This document shows positions 27,853-37,216 of a DNA stretch of 64,000 nucleotides, one piece after another. The notes below the pieces were generated by a model. That model saw only the letters and a program-made list of their open reading frames with translations. It was not told the DNA's origin and searched no databases. The DNA comes from Mycobacterium hubeiense (lineage in GTDB: Bacteria; Actinomycetota; Actinomycetes; Mycobacteriales; Mycobacteriaceae). Positions within the stretch are counted from its first letter, which is position 1. Each line of letters starts with the position of its first letter. A program made the translations under genes and the position numbers. The stretch covers positions 1 to 64,000 of the forward strand of contig NZ_PIZU01000003.1 of assembly GCF_002838065.1 (NCBI RefSeq), written 5' to 3'.

Positions 27853-27938
27853 GACACGAATTCACCACACTGAGGTTGCGCGAGGGCTGTGAATTCGCGT
27901 AGATCACAGCCGTGAGTGCAATCTCACGGACAAGCGCG

Positions 27939-28613
27939 CTATGCCGTCAGCACCGAATCCAACGCCGAGTAGAAGATGCCCAGCCCATCGTCGGACGGGC
28001 CGGTCAGCGCCTCCGTCGCATGCTCGGGATGCGGCATCAAGCCCACCACGCGGCCGTTGGCCGAGCTGATCCCGGCGATATCGCGCAGAGAGCCATTGGG
28101 ATTCTCCCGATAGCGGAACACCACCCGCCCGTCGCCTTCGAGTTCGTCCAGCACCCGCTCGGAAGCGACGTAGCGGCCCTCCCCCGATTTCAGCGGCACC
28201 AAGATGTCCGCCCCGAGGTCATAGCGCGACGTCCACGCCGTCGAGTTCGACGCCACCTCCAGCCAGATGTCGCGGCAGATGAAGTGCAAACCGGCATTGC
28301 GAGTGAGCGCGCCGGGCAGCAGTCCCGATTCACACAGCACCTGAAACCCGTTGCAAATACCCAACACTGGCATGCCACGCCCCGCGGCGGCGATCACCTC
28401 GCCCATCACCGGCGCGAACTTCGCGATCGCCCCGGCGCGCAGATAGTCGCCATAGGAAAAGCCGCCCGGCACCACGACGGCATCCACGTCTCGCAGGTCG
28501 GCGTCGGCATGCCACAGGCTCACCGCCTCGGCGCCGGCGAGCCGCACCGCCCGCGCCGCATCGATGTCGTCCAGCGTGCCCGGAAAGGTGATCACCCCGA
28601 CTCGTGCGGTCAC
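27939..28613 (-). CDS. purQ: FGAM synthase glutaminase subunit PurQ
   Basis: The class I glutamine amidotransferase that feeds ammonia to PurL for FGAM formation. It has 224 residues from GTG 28613. The catalytic Cys87 lies in [10 protein letters not shown], and the His-Glu pair is in MPHPEHATE near the C-terminus. N-terminal [12 protein letters not shown] and [21 protein letters not shown] match PurQ. The start overlaps the purS stop (GTGA), so the two subunits are co-translated. Confidence 0.97.
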   Translation of the reverse strand: MTARVGVITFPGTLDDIDAARAVRLAGAEAVSLWHADADLRDVDAVVVPGGFSYGDYLRAGAIAKFAPVMGEVIAAAGRGMPVLGICNGFQVLCESGLLPGALTRNAGLHFICRDIWLEVASNSTAWTSRYDLGADILVPLKSGEGRYVASERVLDELEGDGRVVFRYRENPNGSLRDIAGISSANGRVVGLMPHPEHATEALTGPSDDGLGIFYSALDSVLTA

Positions 28614-28849
28614 GACTGCTCCCTGCTCACCGACCAGTCCTCGATAACCGTGTTGGCCAATAGCGATTCGGCGATCTCGGCGAGCGTCTCATCGGACACG
28701 CTGTCGTCGACCTCGAGCTCAAATCGCTTGCCCTGGCGCACATCTGACACGCCGGACACACCGAGACGACCCAGCGCGCCGACGATCGCCTGACCCTGCG
28801 GGTCGAGGATCTCGGCCTTGGGCATCACATGCACAACCACCCTTGCCAC
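28610..28849 (-). CDS. purS: FGAM synthase subunit PurS
   Basis: A 79-residue bridging subunit of the FGAM synthase complex, dimeric, passing ammonia from PurQ to PurL. The sequence [31 protein letters not shown] matches PurS, followed by the acidic [35 protein letters not shown] 28849 is chosen because the conserved N-terminus starts there; the longer frame upstream belongs to the opposite-frame shadow. It overlaps purQ (GTGA). Confidence 0.95.
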   Translation of the reverse strand: MARVVVHVMPKAEILDPQGQAIVGALGRLGVSGVSDVRQGKRFELEVDDSVSDETLAEIAESLLANTVIEDWSVSREQS

Positions 28850-28859
28850 GGCGCACACT

Positions 28860-29519
28860 CTACCGGCACGACCCGATGTAAGCCGTGCACAGCGGGGCCG
28901 CCATCGCGTCGAGGACCTGCGCGTCCGGCACCGACGGCCAGGCCACCAGCGGCGGCGTCGTCGACCACAACGCCAGCTCGACGACGGTGCCGCTGCCCGG
29001 GTCGGCCAGCAAATACTGGTGCACAATCACGGGCCCGCTGATCACGGCGGCCAATCGGTCGAGCTCGCCGGTGGTGATCGAGGGTGACTGCAGCGGCGCC
29101 GTCGCCTGGCAGGCCCGCAGCCGGCCCACCGCGACGTCGAATACCGATTCCGCGAGCGGGCCGCTGCGCCACCGCTCGCCGCGCCAGTGCACAACCTGCG
29201 CCTGAAGCTGCCACTGGCCGATGGCGTGGCTGACGACGGCCCGGGCGGCCACCGCGTAATCACGCGCATCGTTGGCCATGGGCAGGGACGCGCACACCTC
29301 TTCGAACTTGAACCGCGGAGCGGGTGCCGTGACGGCCAATCCAGCCAGATCCGGCCAGCGATACTGGCCGGATAGCGGTATCGCCGTCGGTGCGATCCAG
29401 GCCGAATCGGGGATGCGGTCGCAGAACGGCGGGCAGTCGCCCGGCAATGCCCAGGCCGGACCGGGCGCGACCGGCGCGACGGCCATCCCGCACGCAGCCA
29501 GCACCGAAGCCAGGATCAT
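28860..29519 (-). CDS. Secreted mycobacterial protein of unknown function
   Basis: A 219-residue exported protein at the place of Rv0787. The signal peptide MILASVLAACGMAVAPVAPGPAWA ends near residue 24 and the mature part starts LPGDCPPFCDRIPDSAWIAP. Cysteines are spaced as for three disulfides (CPPFC, EEVCASL, RACQAT, PLCTAYIGSC). The ATG at 29519 begins the signal peptide; the frame upstream is open but not protein-like. It is followed ten bases later by purS on the same strand. I do not recognise a functional domain. Confidence 0.75.
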   Translation of the reverse strand: MILASVLAACGMAVAPVAPGPAWALPGDCPPFCDRIPDSAWIAPTAIPLSGQYRWPDLAGLAVTAPAPRFKFEEVCASLPMANDARDYAVAARAVVSHAIGQWQLQAQVVHWRGERWRSGPLAESVFDVAVGRLRACQATAPLQSPSITTGELDRLAAVISGPVIVHQYLLADPGSGTVVELALWSTTPPLVAWPSVPDAQVLDAMAAPLCTAYIGSCR

Positions 29520-29558
29520 TCGCAATGGAACGCACCCCCTTCGCGCCACAATATAGGT

Positions 29559-30209
29559 ATGCAATTGACGCATTTCGGCCATTCATGCCTACTCGCCAGC
29601 TTCAAAGACGATTCGACGGAAACCACCGTGCTGTTCGACCCGGGCAACTTCTCGCACGGCTTCGAGGGCACCACCGGGCTCTCGGCGATCCTGATCACCC
29701 ATCAGCACCCCGACCACGCCGACACCGCGCGGCTGCCCGCATTGGTCGACGCCAACCCGCAGGCGGCGCTGTACGCCGATCCGCAGACCGCGGCCCAATT
29801 GGGGGATCCGTGGCGGGCGGTGCACGTCGGCGACGAATTCACCATCGGGCACTTGACGATTCGCGGCGTCGGCGGCCGTCACGCCGTGATCCACCCGGAA
29901 ATCCCTGTGATCGACAACATTTCGTACTTGGTCGGCGATGGTGACCATCCGGCGCGGTTGATGCATCCCGGCGACGCGCTGTTCACACCGGGCGAGCCGG
30001 TCGACGTGCTCGCCACCCCCGCCGCCGCGCCGTGGATGAAGATCTCCGAGGCGGTGGACTATCTGCGGGCGGTTGCGCCGACGCATGCGGTGCCCATCCA
30101 CCAGGCGATCATCGACCCCAGCGCCCGCGGCATCTTCTACGGCCGCCTGTCGGAGATGACCGATACCGATTTCCAGGTGTTGCCTGAGGAATCGGCGACG
30201 ACGTTCTAG
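29559..30209 (+). CDS. Metallo-beta-lactamase fold hydrolase
   Basis: A 216-residue MBL-fold protein equivalent to Rv0786c, with a two-metal site. The signature is ITHQHPDHAD (HxHxDH, residues 46-55 region), preceded by FGHSCLLASF and LFDPGNFSHG, as in the UlaG/UPF0173-like branch. A late His in THAVPIHQAI completes the site. The reaction is unknown (RNA, phosphoester or lactone hydrolysis are options). It is divergent from the secreted protein gene and converges on the flavoprotein gene with a 4-base overlap. Confidence 0.85.
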   Translation: MQLTHFGHSCLLASFKDDSTETTVLFDPGNFSHGFEGTTGLSAILITHQHPDHADTARLPALVDANPQAALYADPQTAAQLGDPWRAVHVGDEFTIGHLTIRGVGGRHAVIHPEIPVIDNISYLVGDGDHPARLMHPGDALFTPGEPVDVLATPAAAPWMKISEAVDYLRAVAPTHAVPIHQAIIDPSARGIFYGRLSEMTDTDFQVLPEESATTF

Positions 30210-31849
30210 GCGACGTCGCGCGCGGCGGCGCGGCCCGCAGCCCGGCCGGAGAAGATGCAGCCGCCCAGGAACGTACCCTCCAGCGACCGGTAGCCGTGCA
30301 CGCCGCCGCCGCCGAATCCGGCCGCTTCACCGGCTGCGTACAGCCCGTCGAACACGGTGCCGTCGGGTTTGAGCACCCGTGAGTCGAGGTCGGTTTCCAG
30401 CCCGCCCAACGATTTTCGCGTCAGGATGTGCAACTTGACCGCGATCAGCGGACCGGCTTTCGGATCGGTGAGCCGGTGTGGGGCAACGACGCGGGTGAAC
30501 CGGTCGCCAAGGTAGCCGCGCGCGGCGCGGATCGCCGTGATCTGGGTGTCCTTGGTGAACCGGTTGGCCACCTCGCGATCGCGTGCCGTGACCTCCGCCT
30601 CGACGGTGGCGTACTCCAACGGCAGCACGTCGGGCACCGAGTTCATCGCGGATACCAAGTCCCGCAACGAATCAGCGCTGACGAAGTCGACCCCTTTGTC
30701 GACGAAGGCCTGCACCGGCGGCGGCGCTCCCGGCCGAACCCGGCCCAACACGTCCCGCACGCTGCGGCCCGTCAGATCCGGATTCTGCTCTTGGCCCGAC
30801 AGCGCGAATTCCTTGGCGATGATGCGCGCGTTCAACACGAACCACGTGTAGTCCTGACCGGTCCGTGCGATGTGCTCCAGCGTGCCCAGGGTGTCGAAGC
30901 CCGGGTACAGCGGCGCGGGGAGTCGGTGGCCGTGCGCGTCCACCCACAGCGATGACGGGCCCGGCAGGATACGGATGCCGTGGTCCGGCCACACCGGGTC
31001 ATAGTTGGCGATGCCCTCGGTGTAGTGCCACATCCGATCACCGTTGATCACATGGGCGCCTGCGGATTCGGTGATGCCGATCATCCGGCCGTCGACATGG
31101 GCGGGCACGCCGCTGAGCAACTGCTCGGGCACACGACCCATCCGCGTGGGCCAATTCTTGCGGACCAGGTCATGGTTGCCGCCGATACCCCCGCTGGCCA
31201 CTATCACCGCAGCCGCACGGAACTCGAACTGGCCCACTGTGTCTCGTGACGAGGCGACCCCACGCGGCGCTGACGACGGCGCCAGCACCGAGCCGCGCAC
31301 GCCGGTCACCGCACCGGATTCCACGATCAGCTCGTCGACACGATGCCGATGCGCGAACCGTACCGACCGCCTGTCCCGCAGCTGCCGCGCAAAGATCTCG
31401 ACGATCGCCGGACCAGTCCCCCAGGTGATGTGGAACCGTGGCACCGAATTGCCATGCCCGCGAGCGTCATAGCCGCCGCGCTCGGCCCACCCGACAAGCG
31501 GGAAGCTCTGCAGCCCGCGCGCCCTCAACCAGCTGCGCTTCTCGCCCGCGGCGAAATCGACGTAGGCGTGCGCCCACTGCCGCGGCCAATGGTCCTCCGG
31601 CCGGTCGAATCCGGCGCTGCCCAACCAGTCCTGCAACGCCAGCTCGTGGCTGTCGCGGATGCCGAGCCTGCGCTGCTCGGGGCTGTCGACGAAGAACAGG
31701 CCGCCGAACGACCAGAACGCCTGCCCGCCGATGTTCGCGGCGTTCTCCTGGTCCACGATGAGCACCCGCCGGCCCCGGTCGGCCAGTTCGCACGCGGCGA
31801 CCAGTCCGGCCAGCCCCGCCCCTACCACGATGACGTCGGCGTCTGCCAT
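30206..31849 (-). CDS. FAD-binding dehydrogenase (KstD/fumarate-reductase-like)
   Basis: A 547-residue flavoprotein equivalent to Rv0785, from ATG 31849 (a GTG at 31858 is possible). The N-terminal FAD motif is VIVVGAGLAGLVAACELADRGRRVLIVDQE, and the C-terminal FAD-contact motif is GLYAAGEAAGFGGGGVHGYRSLEGTFLGGCIFSGRAAG, as in the flavin family of 3-ketosteroid dehydrogenases and fumarate reductases. Steroid or other enoyl-type dehydrogenation is possible; the substrate is undetermined. It is the last gene of a TetR-GPX-deacetylase-flavoprotein run. Confidence 0.85.
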   Translation of the reverse strand: MADADVIVVGAGLAGLVAACELADRGRRVLIVDQENAANIGGQAFWSFGGLFFVDSPEQRRLGIRDSHELALQDWLGSAGFDRPEDHWPRQWAHAYVDFAAGEKRSWLRARGLQSFPLVGWAERGGYDARGHGNSVPRFHITWGTGPAIVEIFARQLRDRRSVRFAHRHRVDELIVESGAVTGVRGSVLAPSSAPRGVASSRDTVGQFEFRAAAVIVASGGIGGNHDLVRKNWPTRMGRVPEQLLSGVPAHVDGRMIGITESAGAHVINGDRMWHYTEGIANYDPVWPDHGIRILPGPSSLWVDAHGHRLPAPLYPGFDTLGTLEHIARTGQDYTWFVLNARIIAKEFALSGQEQNPDLTGRSVRDVLGRVRPGAPPPVQAFVDKGVDFVSADSLRDLVSAMNSVPDVLPLEYATVEAEVTARDREVANRFTKDTQITAIRAARGYLGDRFTRVVAPHRLTDPKAGPLIAVKLHILTRKSLGGLETDLDSRVLKPDGTVFDGLYAAGEAAGFGGGGVHGYRSLEGTFLGGCIFSGRAAGRAAARDVA

Positions 31850-31864
31850 GAGACGCACGGTAAC

Positions 31865-32569
31865 TCAGGCGGCGTCGGACAATGCGGGGTAGGGCCGCCA
31901 GTGGTAGACCACGGGCGTGCACTGGTGCATCAGCGCCAGGTCGACGGCGTCGAGCATGGCCTGGCGCGGGCCGGAACGGCGCAGCTGGCGGGCCGCCACC
32001 GCAATCCGCACGATGCCCGCGCGTCGCGCCGTGCGCTCGGCGGAGAGCACCAGAGTGCGACACCACCACGGTTCGGTCAGAAATCCCTCCCCGACGCCCA
32101 ACACCCGGGTTCGCACCGTGGTCTGACGCACCAGGTCGGTGATACCGGTCAGCCCGGCAAGCAATCGAAACCCGTTGCGCGGCAGTGCCTTCTCGGTGCC
32201 CTGCGACACCGTCCAACGCGGCGCGGCGAACAGCCGCGTGCGCAGGCCAAGATGCTCGAGGACGCGGTCGGCGCCCATCAGCCGCAGGTTCGCCTCGTGC
32301 GCAGGCAGCGTGGCGAATTCACTGCGCCGCTTCTTGGTGGCCGCCTCGTCGTATCCGTGCAGCACGATCGCGTCGCCGCCGCGGCGCCGCTGGGTCAACC
32401 ACTCGACCGTCGGCGCATCGCTGTCCAGCCGGTAGCCGCCCTTCAGGCGGGGCGCGACCAACAACGACACGGGCACACCCCGGGCGTCCAACTCCGCACA
32501 GAACGATTCGACGTCAGCCAGCGTGCGCTCGCTGATCTGCGAGATCGAGACGATCAGTTGTCCAGCCAC
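31865..32569 (-). CDS. DUF2334 polysaccharide-deacetylase-like protein
   Basis: A 234-residue protein equivalent to Rv0784 and assigned to DUF2334, related to the NodB deacetylase fold. Landmarks are ELDARGVPVSLLVAPRLKGGYRLD, GDAIVLHGYDEAATKKRR (His and Asp candidates for metal binding) and LFAAPRWTVSQGTEKAL. GTG 32569 gives the N-terminus MAGQLIVSISQISERTL seen in the homologue; the open frame extends upstream to 32746 but overlaps gpx. The substrate, probably a cell-surface glycan, is inferred. Confidence 0.8.
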   Translation of the reverse strand: MAGQLIVSISQISERTLADVESFCAELDARGVPVSLLVAPRLKGGYRLDSDAPTVEWLTQRRRGGDAIVLHGYDEAATKKRRSEFATLPAHEANLRLMGADRVLEHLGLRTRLFAAPRWTVSQGTEKALPRNGFRLLAGLTGITDLVRQTTVRTRVLGVGEGFLTEPWWCRTLVLSAERTARRAGIVRIAVAARQLRRSGPRQAMLDAVDLALMHQCTPVVYHWRPYPALSDAA

Positions 32570-32625
32570 ACCCACACTGTGGCAACACGAGGTGTCGCAA
32601 CGGTTGCCAACACCCGGACGTCGGG

Positions 32626-33120
32626 TTATCGCGGCACGACGGCTTCGATTGCGGCGATGACCTCGGGCGCATCGGGTTCGGTGCGCGGTCGGAACCGGTT
32701 GACCACGCGTCCGCCCGGCGCGAGTAGGAACTTCTCGAAGTTCCACTGCACGTCACCGGCCTCGCCGGCGGCGTCCGGTGTCTTGGTCAATTCCGCGTAC
32801 AGCGGATGCCGGTTCGCACCGTTGACGTCGGTTTTGGCCAACAGCGGGAAGGTGACGCCGTACGTCGTCGAGCAGAACGTCTGGATCTCCTCCGCGGTGC
32901 CCGGCTCCTGCCCCATGAACTGGTTGCAGGGCACGCCGATCACGGTCAGCCCGCGATCGCGGTACTCCTGCGCGAGCCGCTCCAGCGCACTGTACTGCGG
33001 TGTCAGACCACATTTCGAGGCCACGTTCACGACGAGCACTGCGCCGTCGGCGTATTCGGCCAGCGAGGTCGGCTTGCCGTCGAGGGTGGTCAGGGAGATG
33101 TCGGTGAGCGAAGCGGTCAT
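32626..33120 (-). CDS. gpx: Glutathione-peroxidase-family thiol peroxidase
   Basis: A 164-residue peroxidase with the redox Cys in ASKCGLTPQY, the conserved Gln in PCNQFMGQEPG and Trp-Asn in VQWNFEKFLL, so the catalytic tetrad is complete. It has Cys rather than selenocysteine. Mycobacteria lack glutathione, so thioredoxin or mycoredoxin is the likely reductant. ATG 33120 is chosen on homology; the upstream frame runs into the TetR gene. It begins ten bases after the TetR stop, so it is in its operon. Confidence 0.9.
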   Translation of the reverse strand: MTASLTDISLTTLDGKPTSLAEYADGAVLVVNVASKCGLTPQYSALERLAQEYRDRGLTVIGVPCNQFMGQEPGTAEEIQTFCSTTYGVTFPLLAKTDVNGANRHPLYAELTKTPDAAGEAGDVQWNFEKFLLAPGGRVVNRFRPRTEPDAPEVIAAIEAVVPR

Positions 33121-33130
33121 GGCTCGCAGG

Positions 33131-33691
33131 CTACCTCTTCGTGTAAAGCATGCGGGCGACGCGTTCGACGGTCGCGATCGGATCGGCATCGGTATCGATG
33201 GCGTTGTTGAGCCACAGCAGCGAAAAGCCATGCACCAGAGACCATGCCGCAAGGGCGGCCGCCTGCGGATCCGCTTTGGCGCGTGGATCGTCCAGAGTGC
33301 CGACGCCCGCTCGCAATTCGGCACCGGCGGCGGCCTCGGCGGCGACGAGTTCGGGATCGGCGGAGTCATAGAGCGACTTGTCGAACATCACCGCGTAGTG
33401 GCCGGGATGGTTGACCGCGAATCGCACGTACGCCAGCGCGGCATCGAGAAAGTCGGGCCTGGCGCCTGCGAGCGCGTCGGCCAAGAGGCGGAAGCCCTCG
33501 GCGGCCAGCGCCGTGAACAGGCCCCGCCGGTCGGTGAAGTGGTGCGCCGGCGCCGCGTGGGAGACGCCTGCGGCGCGGGCCAGCTCGCGCAGCGACACCC
33601 CGTCGGCGCCGCGTTCGGCCACCAGGGCGGCGGCTTCGGCGAGGATGACCGCTTTCAGGTCGCCGTGGTGATACCGGTCCTTGCTGCTCAT
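33131..33691 (-). CDS. TetR-family repressor
   Basis: A 186-residue TetR regulator. The helix-turn-helix is at about residues 33-52 (VSLRELARAAGVSHAAPAHHF) following GDLKAVILAEAAALVAERG. The C-terminal ligand domain is variable. It is divergent from doxX, and the gap holds inverted repeats ATCTTGACAGTG/CACTGTCAAGAT (33710-33762) which are its likely operator. It probably represses itself with gpx, the deacetylase-like gene and the flavoprotein gene on one side and doxX on the other. The ligand is unknown. Confidence 0.85.
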   Translation of the reverse strand: MSSKDRYHHGDLKAVILAEAAALVAERGADGVSLRELARAAGVSHAAPAHHFTDRRGLFTALAAEGFRLLADALAGARPDFLDAALAYVRFAVNHPGHYAVMFDKSLYDSADPELVAAEAAAGAELRAGVGTLDDPRAKADPQAAALAAWSLVHGFSLLWLNNAIDTDADPIATVERVARMLYTKR

Positions 33692-33709
33692 CGCTCGATC
33701 ATACCCCTA

Positions 33710-33762
33710 ATCTTGACAGTGCCTAGATCCCCGGTTAGCCTTGATCTTGTCACTGTCAAGAT
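33710..33762 (+). promoter_or_regulatory. TetR operator and SigA promoter for doxX
   Basis: A perfect 12-base inverted repeat, ATCTTGACAGTG (33710-33721) and CACTGTCAAGAT (33751-33762); the second is also the right half of the quasi-palindrome ATCTTGTCACTGTCAAGAT (33744-33762). A consensus promoter for the plus strand is embedded: TTGACA (33713-33718), 17-base spacer, TAGCCT (33736-33741). Binding of the TetR protein would block -35 and the transcription start. Confidence 0.72.
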
Positions 33763-33773
33763 AGGAGGGCGTG

Positions 33774-34229
33774 ATGGCTCCGCTGATCACCTTGGTCGTC
33801 GTCAGCGTCATCGCGCGTGCCGTCGGCTGGCTGGGCGTGGACTACGTGGGCAGTTGGCCGGAGGCGATCGCGGTCGGGCTGGCGGCGATGTTCGTTCTCA
33901 CCGGAATCGCGCATTTCGTCAATCCGTTGCGACGCGACCTGATCGCGATCGTCCCGCCGCGGCTGCCCGCCCCGGCGCTGCTGGTCACGGTGACCGGGGT
34001 GCTCGAACTGCTCGGTGCCGCCGGGCTGCTGTTTCCGCCGACCCGGGCGGCCGCCGCGGTATGTCTGTTCGTGTTGATGCTGGCGATGTTCCCGGCGAAT
34101 GTGTACGCCGCCCGAATGCCCAACCCGCCCAAGTCGATGACGTCTCGGCTGGGGGTCAGGACCGCCGAAGAAGTGGTCTACCTGGGAGCCGCGCTGCTAG
34201 TTGGTGCCGTCAGCCTTGGCGGCGTCTAA
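33774..34229 (+). CDS. DoxX-family membrane protein
   Basis: A 151-residue integral membrane protein with four hydrophobic segments (about residues 3-17, 28-48, 68-85, 93-108) typical of DoxX/DoxD-like proteins, which in mycobacteria are linked to thiosulfate and oxidative-stress functions as part of membrane complexes. AGGAGGG (33763-33769) lies just upstream, favouring ATG 33774 over the adjacent GTG 33771. It is driven by the TTGACA-N17-TAGCCT promoter. The last 33 bases overlap the end of ptrB on the other strand. Confidence 0.82.
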   Translation: MAPLITLVVVSVIARAVGWLGVDYVGSWPEAIAVGLAAMFVLTGIAHFVNPLRRDLIAIVPPRLPAPALLVTVTGVLELLGAAGLLFPPTRAAAAVCLFVLMLAMFPANVYAARMPNPPKSMTSRLGVRTAEEVVYLGAALLVGAVSLGGV

Positions 34230-36296
34230 CAGCCACGCGTATTGGAAGGCGGCTTCCTTCCACCGCTCGTAGCGTCCACTGATGCCGCCGTGCCCCGCGT
34301 TCATCTCTGTCTTCAGCAATACCGGGTTTCCGTCGGGGTTGCTATGTCGAAGCGCAGCAACCCATTTCGCCGGCTCGACGTAGTACACCCTGGTGTCGTT
34401 CAGCGATGTCATGGCAAGGATGGGCGGGTAGCTCTTGGGCTCGACGTTCTCATACGGCGAGTACGACTTCATATAGTCGTAGACATCCTTGTCGGCCAAC
34501 GGGTTTCCCCATTCATCCCATTCGGTGACGGTCAGTGGCAGCGATGGGTCCAGGATCGTGGTCAGCGGGTCGACGAATGGGACCTGGGCCAGGATGCCGG
34601 CGAATAACTCAGGTGCCATATTGGCTACCGCGCCCATCAACAGCCCACCGGCGCTGCCACCGAGCGCGACCAGGTTCTCCGGGCGGGTGACGTCGGTGGC
34701 GATGAGATGCTTTGCCACCGCGATGAAGTCGGTGAAGGTGTTTTTCTTCCGCAGGAGCTTGCCCTGCTCGTACCACTGTCGGCCGAGCTCGCCGCCACCG
34801 CGGACGTGCGCGATGGCGAACACCATGCCACGGTCCAGCAGCGAGATCCGGGCAATGGAGAAGCGGGGGTCTTCGCACGACTCGTAAGCGCCGTACCCGT
34901 ACAGCACCGTCGGAGCGGGGAATTGCAGGCCGGTGCGGTGGATGATCGAAATCGGCACGCGGGCACCGTCTTCAGCGACCGCCCAGTCACGACGCTCAAC
35001 GTAGTCCTCGGGGTGGTAGTCGCCGAGCACAGGCTGCTCACGCAGCAGCGTGCGCTCTCCGGTGGCCAGGTCGATGTCGTAGATGCGCACCGGTGTGACG
35101 AACGACGTCGCACCGACACGCAGTTTGGGTGCCGCCCAATTGGGATTGGCGCCCAACCCCGCCGATGTCAGCTCCGTCTCGAAGGTGATGTTCTCGGGCC
35201 GCCCGTAGGCGCCATCTGCATGGATCGGCCACAGCTGGATCCGCGGCAGCGCCTCGCTGCGATAGCTGACCACGAGATGGCTGGCGAACGCGTCGACGGA
35301 GTCCAGCCGAACGTCCCCACGGTGCTCAACGAGTGTGCGAAAAGCGGTGGGGTCGTTGACCGGAGCCTCGACCAGCTCGAAATTCTCGGCGCCGTCGTTA
35401 TGCAGAATCAGGAACCGGTCCTCGCCGCCGACCACAGCGTGCTCCACGGAGTACTCGACCAGTTCGCGGCGCGGCCACACAACGGTGAACTCACCTTGCG
35501 GGTCGGCGGCGTCGGTGTAGCGCACCTCCGACGTGACGGCGCTGCCGGCCGCGATGACGACGTATTTGTCGCTGCGGGTACGCCCGACGGCCAGCCAGAA
35601 CCGCTCATCGGGTTCGTGGTACGCCTGTTCGGCGGGCAGGCCCGCGCCGAGGCGATAGCGCCAGACCGTGTCGGGGCGCCAGGAGTCGTCGAGGGTGGTG
35701 TAGTAGACGGTCCGGTTGTCGGCGGCCCACGTGACGCCAGCGCCGATGCCGACGACCTCGTCGTCATATTGCTCGCCGGTGCGTAAGTCCCTAAACCGCA
35801 GGGTGTATCGCTCGTCGCCCTTGACGTCCACCGAATACGCCAGAGTGTTGCCGTCGAGGCTGATGCTGGCGGCGCCCAGGGCGAAGAAATCGTGCCCTTC
35901 GGCCTCGACGTTCTCGTCGAGCAGCACCTGTTCGCCCTCAATCTCGGTGTTCTCGTCGAATTGCGGCGGCGTCCAGTCGTCGGGATCTTTGACCGGGCAA
36001 CGGCATTGCACGCCGTATTGCTTGCCCTCGAAGCTGCGCGCGTAGTACCACCAGTTGCCGCGGCGGGTGGGCACCGACAGGTCGGTTTCCTTGGTGCGGG
36101 CCTTGATCTCGTCGAAGATCTTCTGTCGCAGCGGCGCCAGGTGCGCGGTGGCTTCTTCGGTGTAGTTGTTCTCCGCCTCGAGATAGGCGATCACCTCGGG
36201 ATCGTCCTTGGCGCGCAGCCACTCGTAAGGGTCGATGAACACATCGCCGTGGTGCTCGCGGCGTGTCTCGACGCGCTTGGCCTGTGGTGGTTTCAT
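34197..36296 (-). CDS. ptrB: S9 prolyl-oligopeptidase (protease II)
   Basis: A 699-residue serine peptidase of the oligopeptidase B family: an N-terminal beta-propeller (about 70-420) gates a C-terminal alpha/beta-hydrolase domain. The nucleophile motif [10 protein letters not shown] (Ser near residue 539) is followed by the Asp region and the His in [26 protein letters not shown]. It cleaves short peptides after basic residues. In M. tuberculosis the same region is annotated as two frames (Rv0781/Rv0782); here it is one intact frame. The start overlaps the purC stop (ATGA). Confidence 0.93.
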   Translation of the reverse strand: MKPPQAKRVETRREHHGDVFIDPYEWLRAKDDPEVIAYLEAENNYTEEATAHLAPLRQKIFDEIKARTKETDLSVPTRRGNWWYYARSFEGKQYGVQCRCPVKDPDDWTPPQFDENTEIEGEQVLLDENVEAEGHDFFALGAASISLDGNTLAYSVDVKGDERYTLRFRDLRTGEQYDDEVVGIGAGVTWAADNRTVYYTTLDDSWRPDTVWRYRLGAGLPAEQAYHEPDERFWLAVGRTRSDKYVVIAAGSAVTSEVRYTDAADPQGEFTVVWPRRELVEYSVEHAVVGGEDRFLILHNDGAENFELVEAPVNDPTAFRTLVEHRGDVRLDSVDAFASHLVVSYRSEALPRIQLWPIHADGAYGRPENITFETELTSAGLGANPNWAAPKLRVGATSFVTPVRIYDIDLATGERTLLREQPVLGDYHPEDYVERRDWAVAEDGARVPISIIHRTGLQFPAPTVLYGYGAYESCEDPRFSIARISLLDRGMVFAIAHVRGGGELGRQWYEQGKLLRKKNTFTDFIAVAKHLIATDVTRPENLVALGGSAGGLLMGAVANMAPELFAGILAQVPFVDPLTTILDPSLPLTVTEWDEWGNPLADKDVYDYMKSYSPYENVEPKSYPPILAMTSLNDTRVYYVEPAKWVAALRHSNPDGNPVLLKTEMNAGHGGISGRYERWKEAAFQYAWLLDAAKADGTN

Positions 36297-37186
36297 GCCA
36301 GAGGGCCGATCCAGTCGTCGTACGTCAGCCCCGAAATGCGTTCGTACGCCTCGATATAGCGCGACCGGGTGGCGGCGACGATCTCGCTTGGCAGCGGCGG
36401 TGGTGGTGTGCCGCTGTCACGGTCCCAGCCGGACTCGGGACCGGTCAGCCAGTTGCGGACGAACTGCTTGTCGAAGCTCTGCTGGACCACGCCCTCTTGG
36501 TACTCGTCGGCGCGCCAGTACCGCGACGAATCCGGGGTGAACACTTCGTCGGCGAGGATCAGGTTGCCGTGCTTGTCGACGCCGAACTCGAACTTGGTGT
36601 CGGCGATGATGATTCCCCGCGTCAACGCATGGTCGGCGCCCTGAACATATGTCTGCAGCGTGCGGTCGCGTAGCTGGTTGGCGCGCACCGGACCGACCAG
36701 ATCGACGACGTCCTGGAACGTGATGTTCTCGTCGTGCTGCCCGATTTCGGCTTTGGTGGCCGGGGTGAACATCGGCTGGGCGAACTTGCTCGCCTCGACC
36801 AGTCCCGGCGGCAACGTGAGCCCGCACAGCGTGCCTGTCTTCTGATAGTCGAGCAGCCCGGAGCCGGTGAGGTAGCCGCGGGCCACGCACTCCACCGGCA
36901 GCATCTCCAACTCGCGCACCACCAGCGCGCGGCCCAGCACCTCGTCGGGGATCCGCTCGTCGTCGGGTGGGCCGGCCAGATGGTTGGGCGCATCGACGTA
37001 GTCGAAGAAAAACACGCTCATCGCGGTCAGGATGCGGCCCTTGTCGGGGATTTCCGATTCGAGGATGTAGTCGAACGCCGAGATCCGGTCCGTGGCCACG
37101 AACAGCAGGTGCTCGTCGTCGATGCGGTAGAGCTCGCGAACCTTGCCACTGGTCAGATGTTCGTAGTCGGACAGAGCGGGGCGCAT
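36293..37186 (-). CDS. purC: SAICAR synthase
   Basis: Ligates aspartate to CAIR with ATP, purine step eight. It has 297 residues, matching mycobacterial PurC. Signatures are [30 protein letters not shown] at the N-terminus, [27 protein letters not shown], and [32 protein letters not shown]. It is the first gene of a pair with ptrB, with a 4-base overlap. The start ATG is at 37186, 30 bases from the divergent membrane protein gene. Confidence 0.97.
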   Translation of the reverse strand: MRPALSDYEHLTSGKVRELYRIDDEHLLFVATDRISAFDYILESEIPDKGRILTAMSVFFFDYVDAPNHLAGPPDDERIPDEVLGRALVVRELEMLPVECVARGYLTGSGLLDYQKTGTLCGLTLPPGLVEASKFAQPMFTPATKAEIGQHDENITFQDVVDLVGPVRANQLRDRTLQTYVQGADHALTRGIIIADTKFEFGVDKHGNLILADEVFTPDSSRYWRADEYQEGVVQQSFDKQFVRNWLTGPESGWDRDSGTPPPPLPSEIVAATRSRYIEAYERISGLTYDDWIGPLA

Positions 37187-37216
37187 TACGTGAGCCTATC
37201 GGGCAGCATCAGAGCC

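Noticed and set aside
32570..32746. N-terminal extension of the DUF2334 gene into gpx
   Set aside because: The sequence is Arg-rich shadow of gpx, and the homologue begins at the GTG 32569.
31343..34282. A 979-codon open frame on the plus strand
   Set aside because: It runs antisense to the flavoprotein, deacetylase-like, gpx and TetR genes, all of which have clear families; this frame has none.
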